DNA from: Eublepharis macularius
Lineage: Eukaryota; Chordata; Lepidosauria; Squamata; Eublepharidae
DNA length: 64,000 nt
Reading direction: 5' to 3'
Assembly (NCBI RefSeq): GCF_028583425.1
Contig: NC_072794.1
Coordinates: forward strand, 29,509,232 to 29,573,231
A model generated the notes under the pieces. The model saw nothing but the letters and a program-made list of their open reading frames with translations. It was not told the origin of the DNA and searched no databases. Positions 33,048-45,072 of the stretch are shown here, piece by piece. Position numbers and translations under genes: made by a program. How positions within the stretch are numbered: the stretch's first letter is position 1; each line of letters begins with the position of its first letter.

Positions 33048-34089
33048 TAGTGGTGTGCATAAAAAATGGCTTATTTTGATATTTCTGATATTCAGGTCAG
33101 ATTCTCAGTTTAGATTCAGTTTTATCCATGAATACCGAATATATCTGGCCATTATTCCCTATAGAAAAAACTATTGGGGAGGGGAATTTCCCAGCAACCT
33201 CTACTAAATTTTCAGGAAATCTAGTCCTTCCTGCCCACTAAAGACACCCCCAAAGTTTCAGAAAGATTGGACCCTAGGGTCCAATTTCATGGGCCACTGA
33301 ACAAGGTTTTCCTTGTTTCCTACAAGGAAAACACTTCCAAGGCTTTCCAAGCAAAGAAATCTTAAGCAAACAGGCAACCCTTGGCCAAGAGCCACTTCAC
33401 AATGCAAGGTGAACAAAGCCCAACAGAACCAAACTGAAGCAAGGGAATCCCGCTAAAACCAAAATGAAGCAAGGGGCCCAACATTATACCAGAGAATCCC
33501 CTCAGAACCAATGTCAACCAAGAGAATCTCAGCAGAAGCAAACTGAAGCAAGGAAGGACACTTTGCAATCCTGTAAGAACCAGCATCACTCAGGGAACCC
33601 AGGCAGGCAGAACCAAGGGCCAATGCAAGCACAACAGAACCAACCCCAAACCACAGAATCCCAGCAGAACCAATGTAAAAAAAAACATCCAAACTGAACC
33701 AAACTGAAGCAAGGAAGGACACTATTGCAAAACCAGCAGAATCAACAACCAACATCAAACCATTACCAGACAAATCTGGGAAGCCTGCAAATGAGGGGAA
33801 ACCTCACTGATTCACTCCCCCCCCCCCCCGGGAATAAGCCCAGGAAAGTCTTGGAAAGTTGAGGAGGGGAGACAAAAAAGCTTGCAAGAGTAGCCAGACA
33901 ACTTTAAAAAGGCTGTAGCTGCGTTGGCTGGGTCACCCTGAATCTATTCGAGTTTATCTGATTTTGATTTAATCAGTATCCCAATTTTATTCAGTATTCG
34001 CTAATGTTATTCGGTACAATCAGATAATACTGAATCGGCTATTATTCTGTATATATTCAATATACCAAACACCAAATCACACACCCCTA
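33048..34089. mobile_element. hAT-like MITE related to the TAGGGGTGTGCA family
   Basis: It starts TAGTGGTGTGCA and ends CACACACCCCTA. The flanks CGTGTTTA (33040-33047) and CATGTTTC (34090-34097) agree at 6 of 8 bases. Both ends are rich in ATTCAG/ATTCGG words. The block AAAGTTTCAGAAAGATTGGAC is shared in style with the foldback at 15243. The middle (33420-33760) is a degenerate repeat of GAACCAAACTGAAGCAAGG-like units. Confidence 0.8.
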
Positions 34090-34343
34090 CATGTTTCAGC
34101 TGATGTTCTCACTATGTTTCTTCTGATGCATGTCTTCTAAGACTACCATGTTTAATCAGTTATAGCCCGAGTTGTGGGCAGAAGCTTAGGGCAATATTGT
34201 ATGCACTCTTGGGGATCTGTGAGTAGATTCCACAATAATTGTTTTAGCTACAAAAAAGCAGTCATGGGGATGCTTAATATGGATCAGGGCTGTGACACTA
34301 TTGGGGGGGATTAATTCTTCCCTCTTGGTCCATTTTACCTATC
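34090..34343. other. Single-copy-looking noncoding DNA
   Basis: No recognised feature. Confidence 0.4.
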
Positions 34344-34360
34344 AAAAATCCCTCTTGGAT

Positions 34361-34778
34361 CTCAATACAAACCTACTTGTGGCAGCCAAAAGCGCTATAG
34401 CAACTTTATGGAAATCAAAAAATACCCCAACAATTGAAAATTGGTTCTCAAAAATATGGGACCACTTTATTTCAGAAAAATTAAAACGACAAAATTTACC
34501 AAGCAGAACATTTTCCAAATAGCACAAACTGTACGGAGAAATGGTTTCCGTTCTTTGAATACTTAGAAAATAATAGCCTTCAACCTAGCCTAAAGCTGTT
34601 TCAAAAGTTGGTAAAATGTATGAGTCATTTATAAGTCTAGATACTGCTTTTACAAATAATTTTACTACGTATGCAACATCAATGTTATGTAATAACCTGT
34701 CATTTTATTTGTATGTAATCAACAATTTCTGGCTCCTTAACTGTATTGTACAAAATACTAATAAAAATATTTTTTTTT
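34361..34778 (+). mobile_element. Short L1-like LINE 3' end
   Basis: The start encodes the end of ORF2 (NLLVAAKSAIATLWKS, then IENWFSKIWDHFI). It is followed by a short 3' UTR, AATAAAAATA and a T/A-rich tail near 34760-34780. Near-identical 17-bp flanks AAAAATCCCTCTTGGAT (34344-34360) and AAAAATCCCTTTTGGAT (34779-34795) are a target duplication with one mismatch. This fixes the size at about 418 bp, a severely 5'-truncated insertion. Coding upstream of 34361 is not LINE. Confidence 0.85.
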
Positions 34779-34795
34779 AAAAATCCCTTTTGGAT

Positions 34796-35576
34796 TCTGC
34801 AATAGGAGGTAACGAGAGGCACAGGATGAATACTCATTCAACGTATATGTTACAGAAAGCCATGTAGTGACATCACAAATTCGATTAAAGTTATGCATTG
34901 GCGCACACCATATAGAGCTGTTAATTGCCATCAGGCTATTAAAGAAACCCAGCAGTGGAAAATATGGGAGATGAGAGGATTCATCCAGTTCAATTTCATT
35001 AATTGTTTCCAAAATTGAAATCCCACCTTTCAGCTGGAAAAATGTTTTCCAAGCAGCCTTGGATATCAATTAAAGTCTTGAGCTATGGGGGTCAGGGCCC
35101 CTCTCCGGCCAGCAGTGTGAAAAGGTAAAGAGGAGGTGACGATGGTGGTGGTACATTCTCCTCCACTCTTTCACCCTCATTCATTCTCTGGGGCTTGGCA
35201 CCAGCAGTGTGAGAAGTGATGGGTGTCCTCTGTGCCCAACACCTGCTGGACCTATACTATCAGCAGACTACAACAATACAGTGGTGGGTCCCAAACCGCA
35301 GAATCAGATGGATCCCACTTCAGAAAGTTTAAGAACCATTGTTGTAGGGAAAAGCATAGGCAAGGTTTCTCTCATAGCTTTTCAAAGCTGTCTTGTTGGC
35401 TGATGGCAGAGACAGGAAATGCAACCTAGTGTTCTGGCTTGAGACGTCAGTGGAGAGTGAATAGCACTGAGACGGCTTCAGGGTCTCCCTCCACAGTTGC
35501 CTCCACTGCACTGTTGCTCTTCCCACCTTCTCCACTGATGGGAAGGGAAACTGCCACACTGGTTTTCTAGGAGAAT
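34796..35576. other. Single-copy-looking noncoding DNA
   Basis: No recognised feature. Confidence 0.4.
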
Positions 35577-35785
35577 CTGTTGCTCAGTGGTAGATAATCT
35601 GCTTAGTATGCAGGAGGTCCAGCGTTCAACCTCCAGCATTTCTACTTAAAGGATCTAGTAGAAGGCGATGTGAAAGACCTTTGCCTGAAGCCCCGGAGAG
35701 CCGCGGCCAGTCAGAGTAGACAACAGTGACCTTGACAAGCCAATGGTCTGACTTGGTGTCAGACAGCTCCATATATTTGGCTACT
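35577..35785 (+). mobile_element. tRNA-Ala-like SINE, full length
   Basis: The head TTGCTCAGTGGTAGATAATC and GCAGGAGGTCCAGCGTTCAA with CCTCCAGCATTTC follows the layout of tRNA-Ala (A box, B box, 3' acceptor side), with many substitutions. The body has GATGTGAAAGACCTTTGCCT and GAGAGCCGCGGCCAGTC. Not a functional tRNA: the acceptor stem does not pair and a 130-bp SINE tail follows. Confidence 0.85.
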
Positions 35786-36749
35786 AATAGTTAGGCTAGC
35801 CCAGGGCATGCTGTTTAAAGCTTGGATTCTTTCTTTTCCTCCCTCTCATTTTAACACTATTTATTAAACTGTAAAACTAACCCAGCGGAACTGAGCTAAT
35901 CCCTTGAGATGCTCTGCTCTTTGCCAAGCTACAAGTCACACAGCTCAACACAGCACACATGGGGAAAAAAACATCCTAAATAAGATCTTAATTTCTTTCT
36001 GTGAAGCAGCAATAACAAGTGTGATTCTCTTAAGGGGGAGCTGGCCCTCCTCAGTATCCTTGGTAGAATTTGAGCTTTTAGAACTCGGCGCTGCAAATCA
36101 TGAGAATTTAGAGACCAGTCCTGCACAGAGTTTTTTCCAGGGCTGAATCTTGACACAAAAAGGAGGATCGGAGTGGGCATGAGAAACGTTCTTACACCAG
36201 CTTTCCTTCTCCTAGGACCAGTCAGATCATCCCACACTCAGATCCAATCAGTCCCCAATAAAAACTTCTTAAAATCATAGCAATACAGCAGCACGGAAGG
36301 TTGTTGCTATAACATTTATGTGAACAGCCCTGAAGAGAAATGAAAGAAGGTATCGGGTAGAAGTTTTTTTCCAGCGACTTTTTAGTCCCTCTCCCCCAAA
36401 CACTGTATTGAACAGATTAATGAAATGGACGAAACAACTGGTGCAATCTAACTTGACAAATCAAAAATAATATCCGCTGATCTTTGTGGCTGGTGACGCT
36501 GAGCTTGGGGAAGAACAGGGAGATGGAGGACAATTGCGATGGTAAAATGTAGCTAGCGATTATTTATTTGCTTATAAAAAGGAGTTATGAGTCACCTTTC
36601 CAATTAAAAAGTGCTCATCATGCACAAATATCACAAAACCCATAAAAAGAGTAATTAGAATTGAAACCTAAAAGCAGTCACAAAGGCACTACACATAAAA
36701 GGAGCAACATAAAATCATTCCAGTTATAAAAATGAAAAGGGCACCTAGT
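35786..36749. other. Single-copy-looking noncoding DNA
   Basis: No recognised feature. Confidence 0.4.
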
Positions 36750-37325
36750 GCTTGAGAGAAAAGAAAATATTCAGCCAGCGGTGGAGTCTACCTACGTTGA
36801 GTCTGGGAGCTTTCCTAGTGTCATGTCGGTTGGGAAAGCTAATACCTTGCAGGGAGTGGCCTATTTGGCATTGTTGGGTCAGGTTTAATGTCTGGCTGTG
36901 CTCCTGGATCCAGTCTTGGATCTCAGTTGGTGTCTCTGTTAGAAGAATGTTCTACACTTGCACTTGGTCCAAAAGTTTCTTCCCCTCCTGGATATCAAGC
37001 CACTGATCCGTGCTTCCGTGACTTCAGTGTTGGGTTACGGTAACATGAGGTTGCCCTTGAAGGTGTCTCAGTAAGTTCAGTTGGAACAAAATGCAGCCAC
37101 GCATCTGTTGGAAACTGTTGGCTGCCAGGTGCATCTGAAACCAGTTGTGGAACAATGCTTTCAGTGGCCACAAGCCATTTGAAGATTTCAGAGTAGTATG
37201 GAAACATTCTTGACATTGTATGGAAATGCCTGCCCTTGTCCTTGCTACTGATTGTACTAATCTCACACTATGTAATCCACCTTGAATCTCAGTGAGAAAG
37301 GCGGTATATAAATAAATAAATTGGT
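36750..37325 (+). pseudogene. CR1/L2-type LINE 3' end
   Basis: Broken frames recall the end of a CR1/L2 reverse transcriptase: HLVQKFLPLLDIKPLIRASV, then LPLKVSQ and LEQNAATHLL, equivalent to the family's LQLVQNAAARLL block. The 3' end reads GTAATCCACCTTGAATCTCA and GAGAAAGGCGGTATATAAAT followed by AAATAAATAAA, a typical reptile LINE tail. Stops and frame changes show it is old. Confidence 0.75.
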
Positions 37326-37929
37326 GCCTACATTAAGGCAGTTTGGGGTCTCCTTGGCTACAGCACATGCCTTTCCCTTAGCAGTAACAGTGTTGTAGAA
37401 TCATGTCAGAGGAGGTACATAGCTTCCCCCTACCCCCCCTCCAGATTTTGATACAGTGACTAATGCTATCTAAACGTTAAGAGTGTTTTAGACGGTTCCC
37501 GTTTGGTGCACTGATCCAGTCTGAAGCATGTGTTGGAGGATCCTGAGTTGTTTGATCATAAGGTTTTTTTTTAAATCAGTCTTAAGATTTTAGTTTGTAA
37601 GCTTCTGTGAACCTGGCATAGCGGCATAGATACGTTAGTATAAATAAATATGCAATGGTTCTTTGAGTGTATTCCAATGAGCAGGGTGCCACAATTGAGA
37701 AGGCCCTGCTGTTTGTCCTTTGACAGATGTGATTTTTTATACTGCATCATGCCACATTTAATTCATAATTCCTAACACAGTGGGAAAAGCACATATAAAA
37801 TGGGTATGCCGAGTAATGGCTGCAATGGCTACAATTGTGGGAGTTCTTGATATCTGTCAGGCATGCACAATTAAAATTGCTAATAACACTATGGGTACTG
37901 AAGATATTAATCTTTTCAATCAGGGACGA
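37326..37929. other. Noncoding DNA with a second LINE-like tail
   Basis: Near 37600-37655 a short CTGTGAACCTGGCATAGCGG... TATAAATAAATA segment looks like another decayed LINE 3' end. The remainder has no recognised feature. Confidence 0.4.
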
Positions 37930-38860
37930 TTATAACATGGGTATGACTGTAAAAGAATAGCATTGTCAAGCAGGGGGAGCTGCTGTAATCATGGGAATAA
38001 TGAGGGGAGTGGAATGGCAATGGTAGCACAGTTGAGAGCTGGTGATGAATAAACGCATGACATGGTAACACTGAGATGTGCGGGAGCTTCATGTTGCATT
38101 GGAAAAGGAGTTGGCAGGAACGCAATGCAGATGATTATAAAAGCGCTGGTCCCGGGGATCATAAAATTAGCAATGGAGATCATGGTGAGGATAATCGAAG
38201 TATAATGGAGATAATTACGAGCCTAATACAAGTGAAGATAATGGTGGGTTATGGGAAAGATATTAACAATGAAGGGGGAGGTTTTACTAATATGGAGAGA
38301 AGACCAAAAGGGGCTAGTATGAAACAGAACACGACAGCGCACAGATTCCCATGCATCAAAGCAGCAATGGATGGACACCTTTGACAGCAGAAAACAATAA
38401 AGTTGCAATGGGAATAGAATCACAAATACGAACATAGGAATGGAAATCTTTGTATTGGTACGAAGCTCTGGGTGGAAATGAAAACACCTGGCTTGTAACC
38501 GGAATGCCACAATGATGAAGGTTACCTCCCCCTCCCGCCCCCCAGAATGAAATGAAAAAGAAGTAGATACAGGTTTGCAAGAAAGAGGAAGCCAGCAAAA
38601 GACAGTAATGGGTATAATTAAGGTGGTAAGAGAGTAGTGATAAAGATAATGGGATTGTAATTGTGGAGAGGTGATGATTGTAAACGAGGAGGTGAGGATA
38701 ACAACCGCATGGGAGATGATAAGGAAGATAATGGATTGTAAGGCAGTTGTTGTTAGAGGTAATGGAGTCAGGATGGAGCAAGGTAATGGGGTTCTAATGA
38801 GGTGATGATGGCCATGTTAGGAAAAACAGTTATTCTGATAAAAGGCTTGAGATCCCCATA
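37930..38860. repeat. Diffuse ATAATGG-rich degenerate repeat tract
   Basis: Over about 0.9 kb, words such as GATAATGG, GCAATGG, TAATGGAG and GGTAATGG recur at irregular 10-40 bp spacing on a purine-rich strand. No constant period is visible, so it is either a very old minisatellite or biased low-complexity DNA. Open frames in it are not supported. Confidence 0.5.
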
Positions 38861-40573
38861 ATACAAGGAAGTATCAGAATTATAATACTTGCAATGACAG
38901 TCGATGGTAAGAACGGCTAAGGCAATAGTGAATGCCTGCACGGGGGTGCTGCAAACTCTACAGGGAGCGAACTGGGGATGGCTCAGTTTAAGTGTCAACA
39001 AATGCAAGCAGAAGTGTCAGTTGCACTTTCCCAAACTTCTGGCAGCTGACGCATACTTCTTTCTGAGTTCAGGTTTGAGGGTGGGGGTTACTCCTTGTAT
39101 CCAGTGCAGACCGACTAGAAAGAAATCAAGCAAACGCAGTAAATTACGTAGAAACACTGTGTGGGGGAGGTCCTATTGTTAAGAGAAGCCATGGATCTTT
39201 GCCATGTTTCCATCCCCCAGCGGTCCCTTCTGATTCTTGGAAAGTTGATTCCAGAGGTTGTTGTGACTCCATATGGATTAAGAGCTACGTGAGTTGGGGG
39301 GGGGGCTGCAGGGGGAAGGACTGCTGTCATCTAGAAGTCCAAGGAACCTACTTTTCAGGAATGGAAAGGAACGTGGCAGAGACCCACGTCCCTTCCATTG
39401 GCGGTAGTTAGGATCCAGCTCTCAGTAGGCAGTTTTATCTGGGGTTGGGTCCTCAAGGTTCACAGAAGCATTTAATTAATTTCTTGTAAACACCAGTGCG
39501 CTCTCTGGAAACTGGAGTGTAATTCAGCAGAGAAAAGATTGTCACTCGGTGGGTTCCTGGGCTAAATGGCCCACAAGGAAACACAAAGATATCTGGGCCG
39601 CTGGTCTAGACAGAGAGTGTACGTGAGCTAAGTCAACTGTAACCCAGCAGAACCCTGGCTAGGTGGATCCCTCTCTTAAATCATCTTTTCCAGCTGAAGT
39701 GTGGGAAGGGGGGGATTCAAGTGAGTAAATGATAGCCCCCTTGTGTTTTGGCAAACAATTATGAAATTGCTTCCAAAAAGAAAATGCTCAAGGTTTTATA
39801 GTCAAGGTATCAACATTTATCATAAACCCAATAACTTTACGACTACAGGTATAACTGAATCTTAATTGCTATGCACACAGCAATATTTGCAGAGATAGGA
39901 TATTCTGTTCCCTTCAGAAAGGGCAGTCTGAACAAAGGCAAGCCCTAACAAATGATGTCCGTTGACACAAAGGAAACAGCAGGTCCAAAATGTTAACTTG
40001 ACATACAGGGCTGCTTCTTCCCCTGTGGGCTCTTCAACGGCTCCTCTAGCTCCTGCTCTTGAGGATTTATATCTTTAGTTGAGCCTGCAAAGAAATTAGC
40101 CGTTCCCTCAATCACACTTTAGACCTTCCCTTGCTTGCTGCAGGCCAAACTGACTCAAGGGAAAGAATTTTAAATATCTAACAGCTTAACAAACCCTTCC
40201 TTTATAATATCTTCTAAAAGGAGGATTCTAATTTTCTAATATACCTGGAGGATGGCAAACCTACCAGACTTGATGAGGAGGCAGAGCTCTTGCAGTTGGT
40301 AGTATAGAAGCAACTTTACTAACTACCCATACTCTGTGACCTTTTGCTCCAGTTCTAACCTTTTAATAGAAATAAAACATTAAAGAGAAAATGATATGGG
40401 TTATACAAGCATGAAGAACCGACATGAAACTTGTGTCTATACACACCATTCTTGATATGATTTATCCTGACCTGGCTTATAGAGTTAAATATTTCATATT
40501 CTGTTTATTAAATGTTCTTTTGGATTTTTTGGAATTAGCCTTTATATATTTGGAGCTAATTTTTTTAAAGGTA
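38861..40573. other. Single-copy-looking or unassigned DNA
   Basis: 39480-40250 has a mixed texture that could be LTR-derived, but no terminal repeats, polyadenylation layout or coding motif is convincing. No exon is recognised. Confidence 0.35.
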
Positions 40574-40581
40574 TAGATCTT

Positions 40582-40993
40582 CAGGGCTCATTTCGAGGGG
40601 GAACGTGCCGGAACGCAGTTCTGGCAGTTCCCCAAAGAGGTCACATATCAGGTGGCCCTGCCCACCTGACTCTCGGCTATTTTGGGCCTGTTTCGTCCTC
40701 GATTGAGGCTGAAACAGCCTGGATCGGGCCTCTGATGGGTGTTGGGTCACTCTCCTGTTCCGCAAAGGCCCGAACCTGACCATTTTGGGCCATTTTCAGC
40801 CCCTTTTTGCCATTTTGGGCCCTGAATGGCCAGAATTGGGTCCAAAATAGCCAGGATAGGTGATGTCATGCGGTGTGGCATATGCAGATCAGTTATGCTA
40901 ATGACACATTTCTAGTGATGTCAAGGGGCGTGGCATATGCTAATGGTTATGCTAATGAGTTCCTCCAGCTCTTTTTCTACGAAATGACCCCTG
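40582..40993. mobile_element. hAT-like MITE, CAGGGCTCATTTCG family
   Basis: The left end CAGGGCTCATTTCGAGGGGG faces the right end CTACGAAATGACCCCTG. The flanks TAGATCTT (40574-40581) and CAAATCTT (40994-41001) agree at 6 of 8 bases. The interior has repeated CATTTTGGGCC words and two similar blocks with GTGGCATATGC and GTTATGCTAATGA. It is noncoding. Confidence 0.82.
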
Positions 40994-41001
40994 CAAATCT
41001 T

Positions 41002-41799
41002 AGACATCTGAAATACTGAAACATTCTATACCATCTATTTGAATGGGGAAGTAGGACCTACTTACTCCATGAGTACCAGCTTCTTTTCTGTGTGAGTAGT
41101 TTAATTTTATCTTAATTAATTTTTAGAATTGGAGTTTATTTTTATTTTTTATTAGAAGATACTCATACGATAATGCAATAATATGTTCTTTTTTTCTTTT
41201 TCTCTTCCCTTCCTCAGTTTAATTTAGTGCTTGGTCAGGTATTCTATAATACCTGTTGTGTATAAAACAAATAAAAACCACTGAGGAAGGCTTTATGGCC
41301 AAAATACATTTGGTTACATGATGTGTATAATGATGTATCTCACAATACCTTGTCATTTTTAAGATGCCTGTAAATGTATAACACGCCATGTGTATGGGTG
41401 AAATTGTTCAAGAATCTCAATGCTAGGGGAAGCTCCTTATATATGGAACCAGAGCAGATATTGTTTTAATTAAACAGTTTTAATTCTTGGAATTTTATTA
41501 AGGATTCTGGCACTTTTTTTGTACAGGTCTTGGCACTTGTATGTATAAGTTTCTTTCTTTCAACCTTTTTTGTTACCTGGGTTTTTAGGGGTTGAAGTCC
41601 CCCTCCCTCTTTTGACAAATGGAGAAAGGGAAGCCTGGATCTTACCAGTTCTCCAAGCTAGGGCCTATTCTTTTGCATAGCATCATAGTACACGCAAAAC
41701 AGTGAGTTAGAAAATTCTGAGTTTATAAAGTGGGCAATGGCTAACTTGCCTTCCATTCAGGAAAACTATTGGAGATTCTCCCCATCACAGGTTGCTGAC
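41002..41799. other. Single-copy-looking AT-rich DNA
   Basis: Contains CACTGAGGAAGGCTTTATGG, CCAAAATACATTTGG near 41280-41312, a motif style seen in ancient amniote repeats, but no element can be named. Confidence 0.35.
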
Positions 41800-41942
41800 T
41801 TACACTGCGTCTTAGACCCTTGGTCTCCAGGGTCTTGGCCAGTGGTCTTTCATATCACTTCCTCCCAGATTCTTTTGTGATGAGATGCTGAACCCTTCTG
41901 CATGCAAAATAGATTGTCTGCTGCTGAGCCACAGCTGCTCCC
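41800..41942 (-). mobile_element. Decayed tRNA-Ala-like SINE
   Basis: On the minus strand GGCTCAGCAGCAGACAATCT, ATTTTGCATGCAGAAGGGTT, CAGCATCTC and the GACCACTGGCCAAGACCC body follow the order of the copy at 35577 with heavy divergence. Confidence 0.55.
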
Positions 41943-42340
41943 TGATTGTTTCAATTTTAGGATATGTGCTGCCAAAGCAAGCACTGCTCCCTGATTGAAC
42001 AACCTACCCTAGTTCAATGTAATTTATGATGACCATATTCTGAAGCGTACAACACTTTAAAGAAACCAATGGAAAGATTAGATTGAACATATTTCTCAGT
42101 TTGAAAAAAGGATGCTCCAAAATTCAACTATACCATTTGGAGGAGGGTAACTGCATGGGAAGAATTCTCTAAATATTTCCTCCACTGACATTTTCTTGCT
42201 GAAAAACACCACCTCCACTTTGTACATTGGTGAAAATATGGGTATATGAATCACAGGACTAAATTTATTTAAATGTTTAGAAGATTTTATGCCACCTTTC
42301 CCTAAGTGTAGTTTCATTCTTAGTTTGCTTTTAGAAGTGA
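41943..42340. other. Single-copy-looking noncoding DNA
   Basis: No recognised feature. Confidence 0.4.
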
Positions 42341-42567
42341 GCCAGTTTGGGGGAGTGATTAAGAGTGGCAGGATTCTAACTTGGAGAACCAGGTTCGATT
42401 CCCCACTCCTCCTCTTGAAGCCAACTGAGTGACCTTGGGTCTGTCACAGTTTCTCAAAGCTGTCTCAGCCCCACCCACCTCACAGGGTGATGGTTGAGAG
42501 ATTAATAATAAGACACTTTGTACACTTCTCCTGCATTAAGTTGTCCTGAATGTTGTTGTTATTTGAG
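42341..42567 (+). mobile_element. tRNA-derived SINE, second subfamily
   Basis: The head GCCAGTTTGGGGGAGTGATT... with B box AGGTTCGATTCCCCACTCCT is followed by TGAGTGACCTTGGGTCTGTC and CCCCACCCACCTCACAGGGT, ending TTAAGTTGTCCTGAATGTTG. The subfamily also occurs at 46681, 59429 and 61051. Confidence 0.85.
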
Positions 42568-43059
42568 TAAAAATTTGCAACTGGAGAGGCTGGTGGTCTA
42601 ACATTCATATATGTAAGATACACTGGAGCAAGAACCCAATCTCTGTGCAGTAGCAGACAGGATCTGTGATTCAGACTGCTTGTTTACCCATGGGAATGAG
42701 CGTTTAGTTGGACATCTGAGTTCACTGCACATTTCTCATTCTCTCTGCAAGTCTTCTAACAGCCAATATATTAATGTGCAAAGGCTTAAGATGCTGGACG
42801 CACATGCTTGGAGTGGAGTGGGGGGGGGAGTGTTCTTTTAAATGCTTAGAGAACCAAGAAATAAAGAAGGTAAGATAAGCTCTTACAAAAGCAATGGAAC
42901 AGTGAAAAACTGAAAAGTGAAGAATGGTAGATTGTTCTTTCCTTTTAAATAACTAAGACACACCCTTTAGAACCCAAGTCAAGGATGAGAAAGAAGAAGT
43001 TTTGCAACACAAATGCAAACTTGAAATAGTCATCCTTCCCGATCCTTACACCCAAGATA
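42568..43059. other. Single-copy-looking noncoding DNA
   Basis: No recognised feature. Confidence 0.4.
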
Positions 43060-43152
43060 TCTAACAGTGCAGAGTTACTCCAGTCTGAACCCACTGAAAT
43101 CGATACAGCTTAACACGCCCTACTGCCAACAGTTGAACAGGGCTAGGATTGA
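43060..43152. repeat. Short palindromic repeat copy, decayed
   Basis: CAGTGCAGAGTTACTCCAGT, CTGAACCCACTGAAATCGA and the final GGGCTAGGATTG follow the palindromic family of 58557 and 63246. Confidence 0.5.
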
Positions 43153-43789
43153 GTAACAAGGTGCTGAGTCTATTGACTCCTTATAGTTACTCTGGGAAGG
43201 TAGCTGCTTTGAATTTAAGTTCTATACTTGAAGTACCAAGTCCTAAATCAGCTTTCCTGTCTACTTCCCTTTGGAAGACTAATATATTTTGCCTGTTGCT
43301 TCACCAAACAATAAGTCAAAATCATGAAGTCATTGAGCACCTCCTGGAATCCATCCAGTCCAGAATGTAGATTCACAGAGAAGTATATTTTATTGGTTGC
43401 CATCACCAGAAAACAAAGATTTATAGTCTAATAAAATAATATGTTACTTCTACATAGTGACTTGGCTTAAGGTAGAATTAAAGACCTGGATTTATAGTTT
43501 ACATTGTTGCAGAAGGTCCATAAAGAAGGCTTAATCAGATTCTGAAATCGGAATGCAACTTTTGACTTCCTGTCAAAGCTAACGACTTGGATATCAGTCA
43601 GCATAGCTGAGCTCCCAAAGACAGCTTCTAGTTGACTTAGCTCTTGATTGATAGAAGAAGCTATCAGCAGGCAAACCTTCTACTCTTCAAAGTAATGCAG
43701 ATGATTTCTTGGCTAGAGGCTGCCACTGTGGTTGAGCACATCAAATTACAAGGAGCAACAGTCCATCCTGAGATGCCTCCTACATGTGA
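43153..43789. other. Single-copy-looking noncoding DNA
   Basis: No recognised feature. Confidence 0.4.
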
Positions 43790-43905
43790 AAGTAACTTTA
43801 GCCCTGTTAGTCGCAGCAGTAATAAACTATCTTTAAGCACTTTAAAGACTATCAAAAAATTTTCGCATAAGCTTTTGGGAACTACAGCCCTGTTCTTCAG
43901 ATAAG
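43790..43905 (-). repeat. Ancient interspersed repeat fragment
   Basis: It holds CACTTTAAAGACTATCAAAA and CATAAGCTTTTGGGAACTAC AGCCC, shared with the fragment at 44505. The antisense form (GAAGAAC...GTAGTTCCCAAAAGCTTATG) is a common amniote repeat end. Confidence 0.55.
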
Positions 43906-44079
43906 AGAAACAGTTTCTGGTTTTATGCAAGTCAGAGATCCCCAATGTGATGCCAATGGGTGCCAAGCACCTGCCAATGTATTTCCTGTTGCCCACTTAG
44001 TTCTTTTCCCCCAAGCAAAGAGCCAGTACTGTCTTTTGTTGCTTCAGGAAAAGCCCTTTGTGCCTGCAGAAGGTGGGAT

Positions 44080-44282
44080 GGAAAGTGGTGTCAGCTTATG
44101 GCAACCCTGTAGAGTTCTCAGAGCAAGAGATGTTTAGAGGTGGTTTGCCATTGTCTGCCTCCATGTAGTGATCCCAGACTTCCTTGGCGATTTCCCATCC
44201 AAGTACTAATCAGGGCCAGCCCTGCTTAGCTTCCGACATCTGACTAGATCAGGCTAGCCTAGGCCATCCAGCTCAGGGTCTA
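44080..44282 (-). mobile_element. 5S rRNA-derived SINE, antisense
   Basis: On the minus strand CAGATGTCGGAAGCTAAGCA, GGGCTGGCCCTGATTAGTAC and TTGGATGGGAAATC match the 3' half of 5S rRNA. The tail CAATGGCAAACCACCTCTAA... GGGTTGCCATAAGCTGACAC is shared with the copy at 28732. Confidence 0.85.
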
Positions 44283-44657
44283 CAGGAATTACTCATCCCA
44301 AAATAGCTATCTTCATCATAGGAGGGTGCTTGGCTTGGATTCCCCCTCCCCCACAATGCTTTGAGGTTGGCAGCCATTTTGTGGTGGTCACCACAAAATT
44401 TAAAGAAAAATACCCGCAGGCTCAAAAAGGTTGAGGAGCCATGCCTTAGAGCCTTCCTCCTATATAATAGAGTAGTTGCAGTGAAAATTAATAGGATTTT
44501 CCATGCACTTTAAAGACTAGCAAAATTTTATTCCAGCATAAACTTTTGGGAAATATAGCCTAATACCTCAGGTACAAGTGGCTTCTCAAAATGTATTTTA
44601 TGTAGGTCCAACTTTGTAGGAAGCATTCAAAACTAAATACATAGGATCAGAAGGCCA
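44283..44657. repeat. Noncoding DNA with an ancient repeat fragment
   Basis: 44505-44600 repeats GCACTTTAAAGACTAGCAAA and GCATAAACTTTTGGGAAATA as at 43790 (minus orientation). The rest is unassigned. Confidence 0.45.
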
Positions 44658-45072
44658 TAGGGATCCCATTCCCCTGGTGGGGGTGGTGGATCCCCTGCTC
44701 CCAGCCTCTGACTCCCACTACCTCTCACGTGGCCAGCAGAGGGAAAGGCGTGGGAATGGATTGAAAAACCGCTGAAGCACTCTCCTGTACATTCTGGATC
44801 ACTTCTGCATTGTGGAAACATGGGGTAATGCCAGGGGCTAATTGGGTAAAAATCAGTCCCTAATGCTAGATTTGGGGCTGACTTTTACCCAATTGGCCCC
44901 TGGCATGACCTGTCACTTCTGCGTTGTGCCAGGGATGACGTCATTCCTGGTGCTACACAGAAGTGATCTAGAGTGTGAGCGCTGCAAGCACATGCAAGAT
45001 AAATTCTCCCAGCATGCCCCTCCCAAGGACCCCCAGGCCCCAGTTTGAGACCCAGGGGACCTGGCAGCCCTA
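44658..45072. mobile_element. TAGGGTTGCC-type MITE with CRE and long internal stem
   Basis: It begins TAGGGATCCC and ends CCTGGCAGCCCTA. The flanks GAAGGCCA and GATAGTCA agree at 5 of 8 bases. TGCCAGGGGCTAATTGGGTA near 44829 faces its complement near 44888-44905, making a stem of about 35 bp. A perfect TGACGTCA lies at 44936-44943. Confidence 0.7.

Noticed and set aside
35577..35650. tRNA-Ala gene
   Set aside because: The head resembles tRNA-Ala but stems are broken and a SINE tail follows.
39480..40250. LTR retroelement
   Set aside because: The texture is suggestive but no terminal repeats, target duplication or coding motif could be located.
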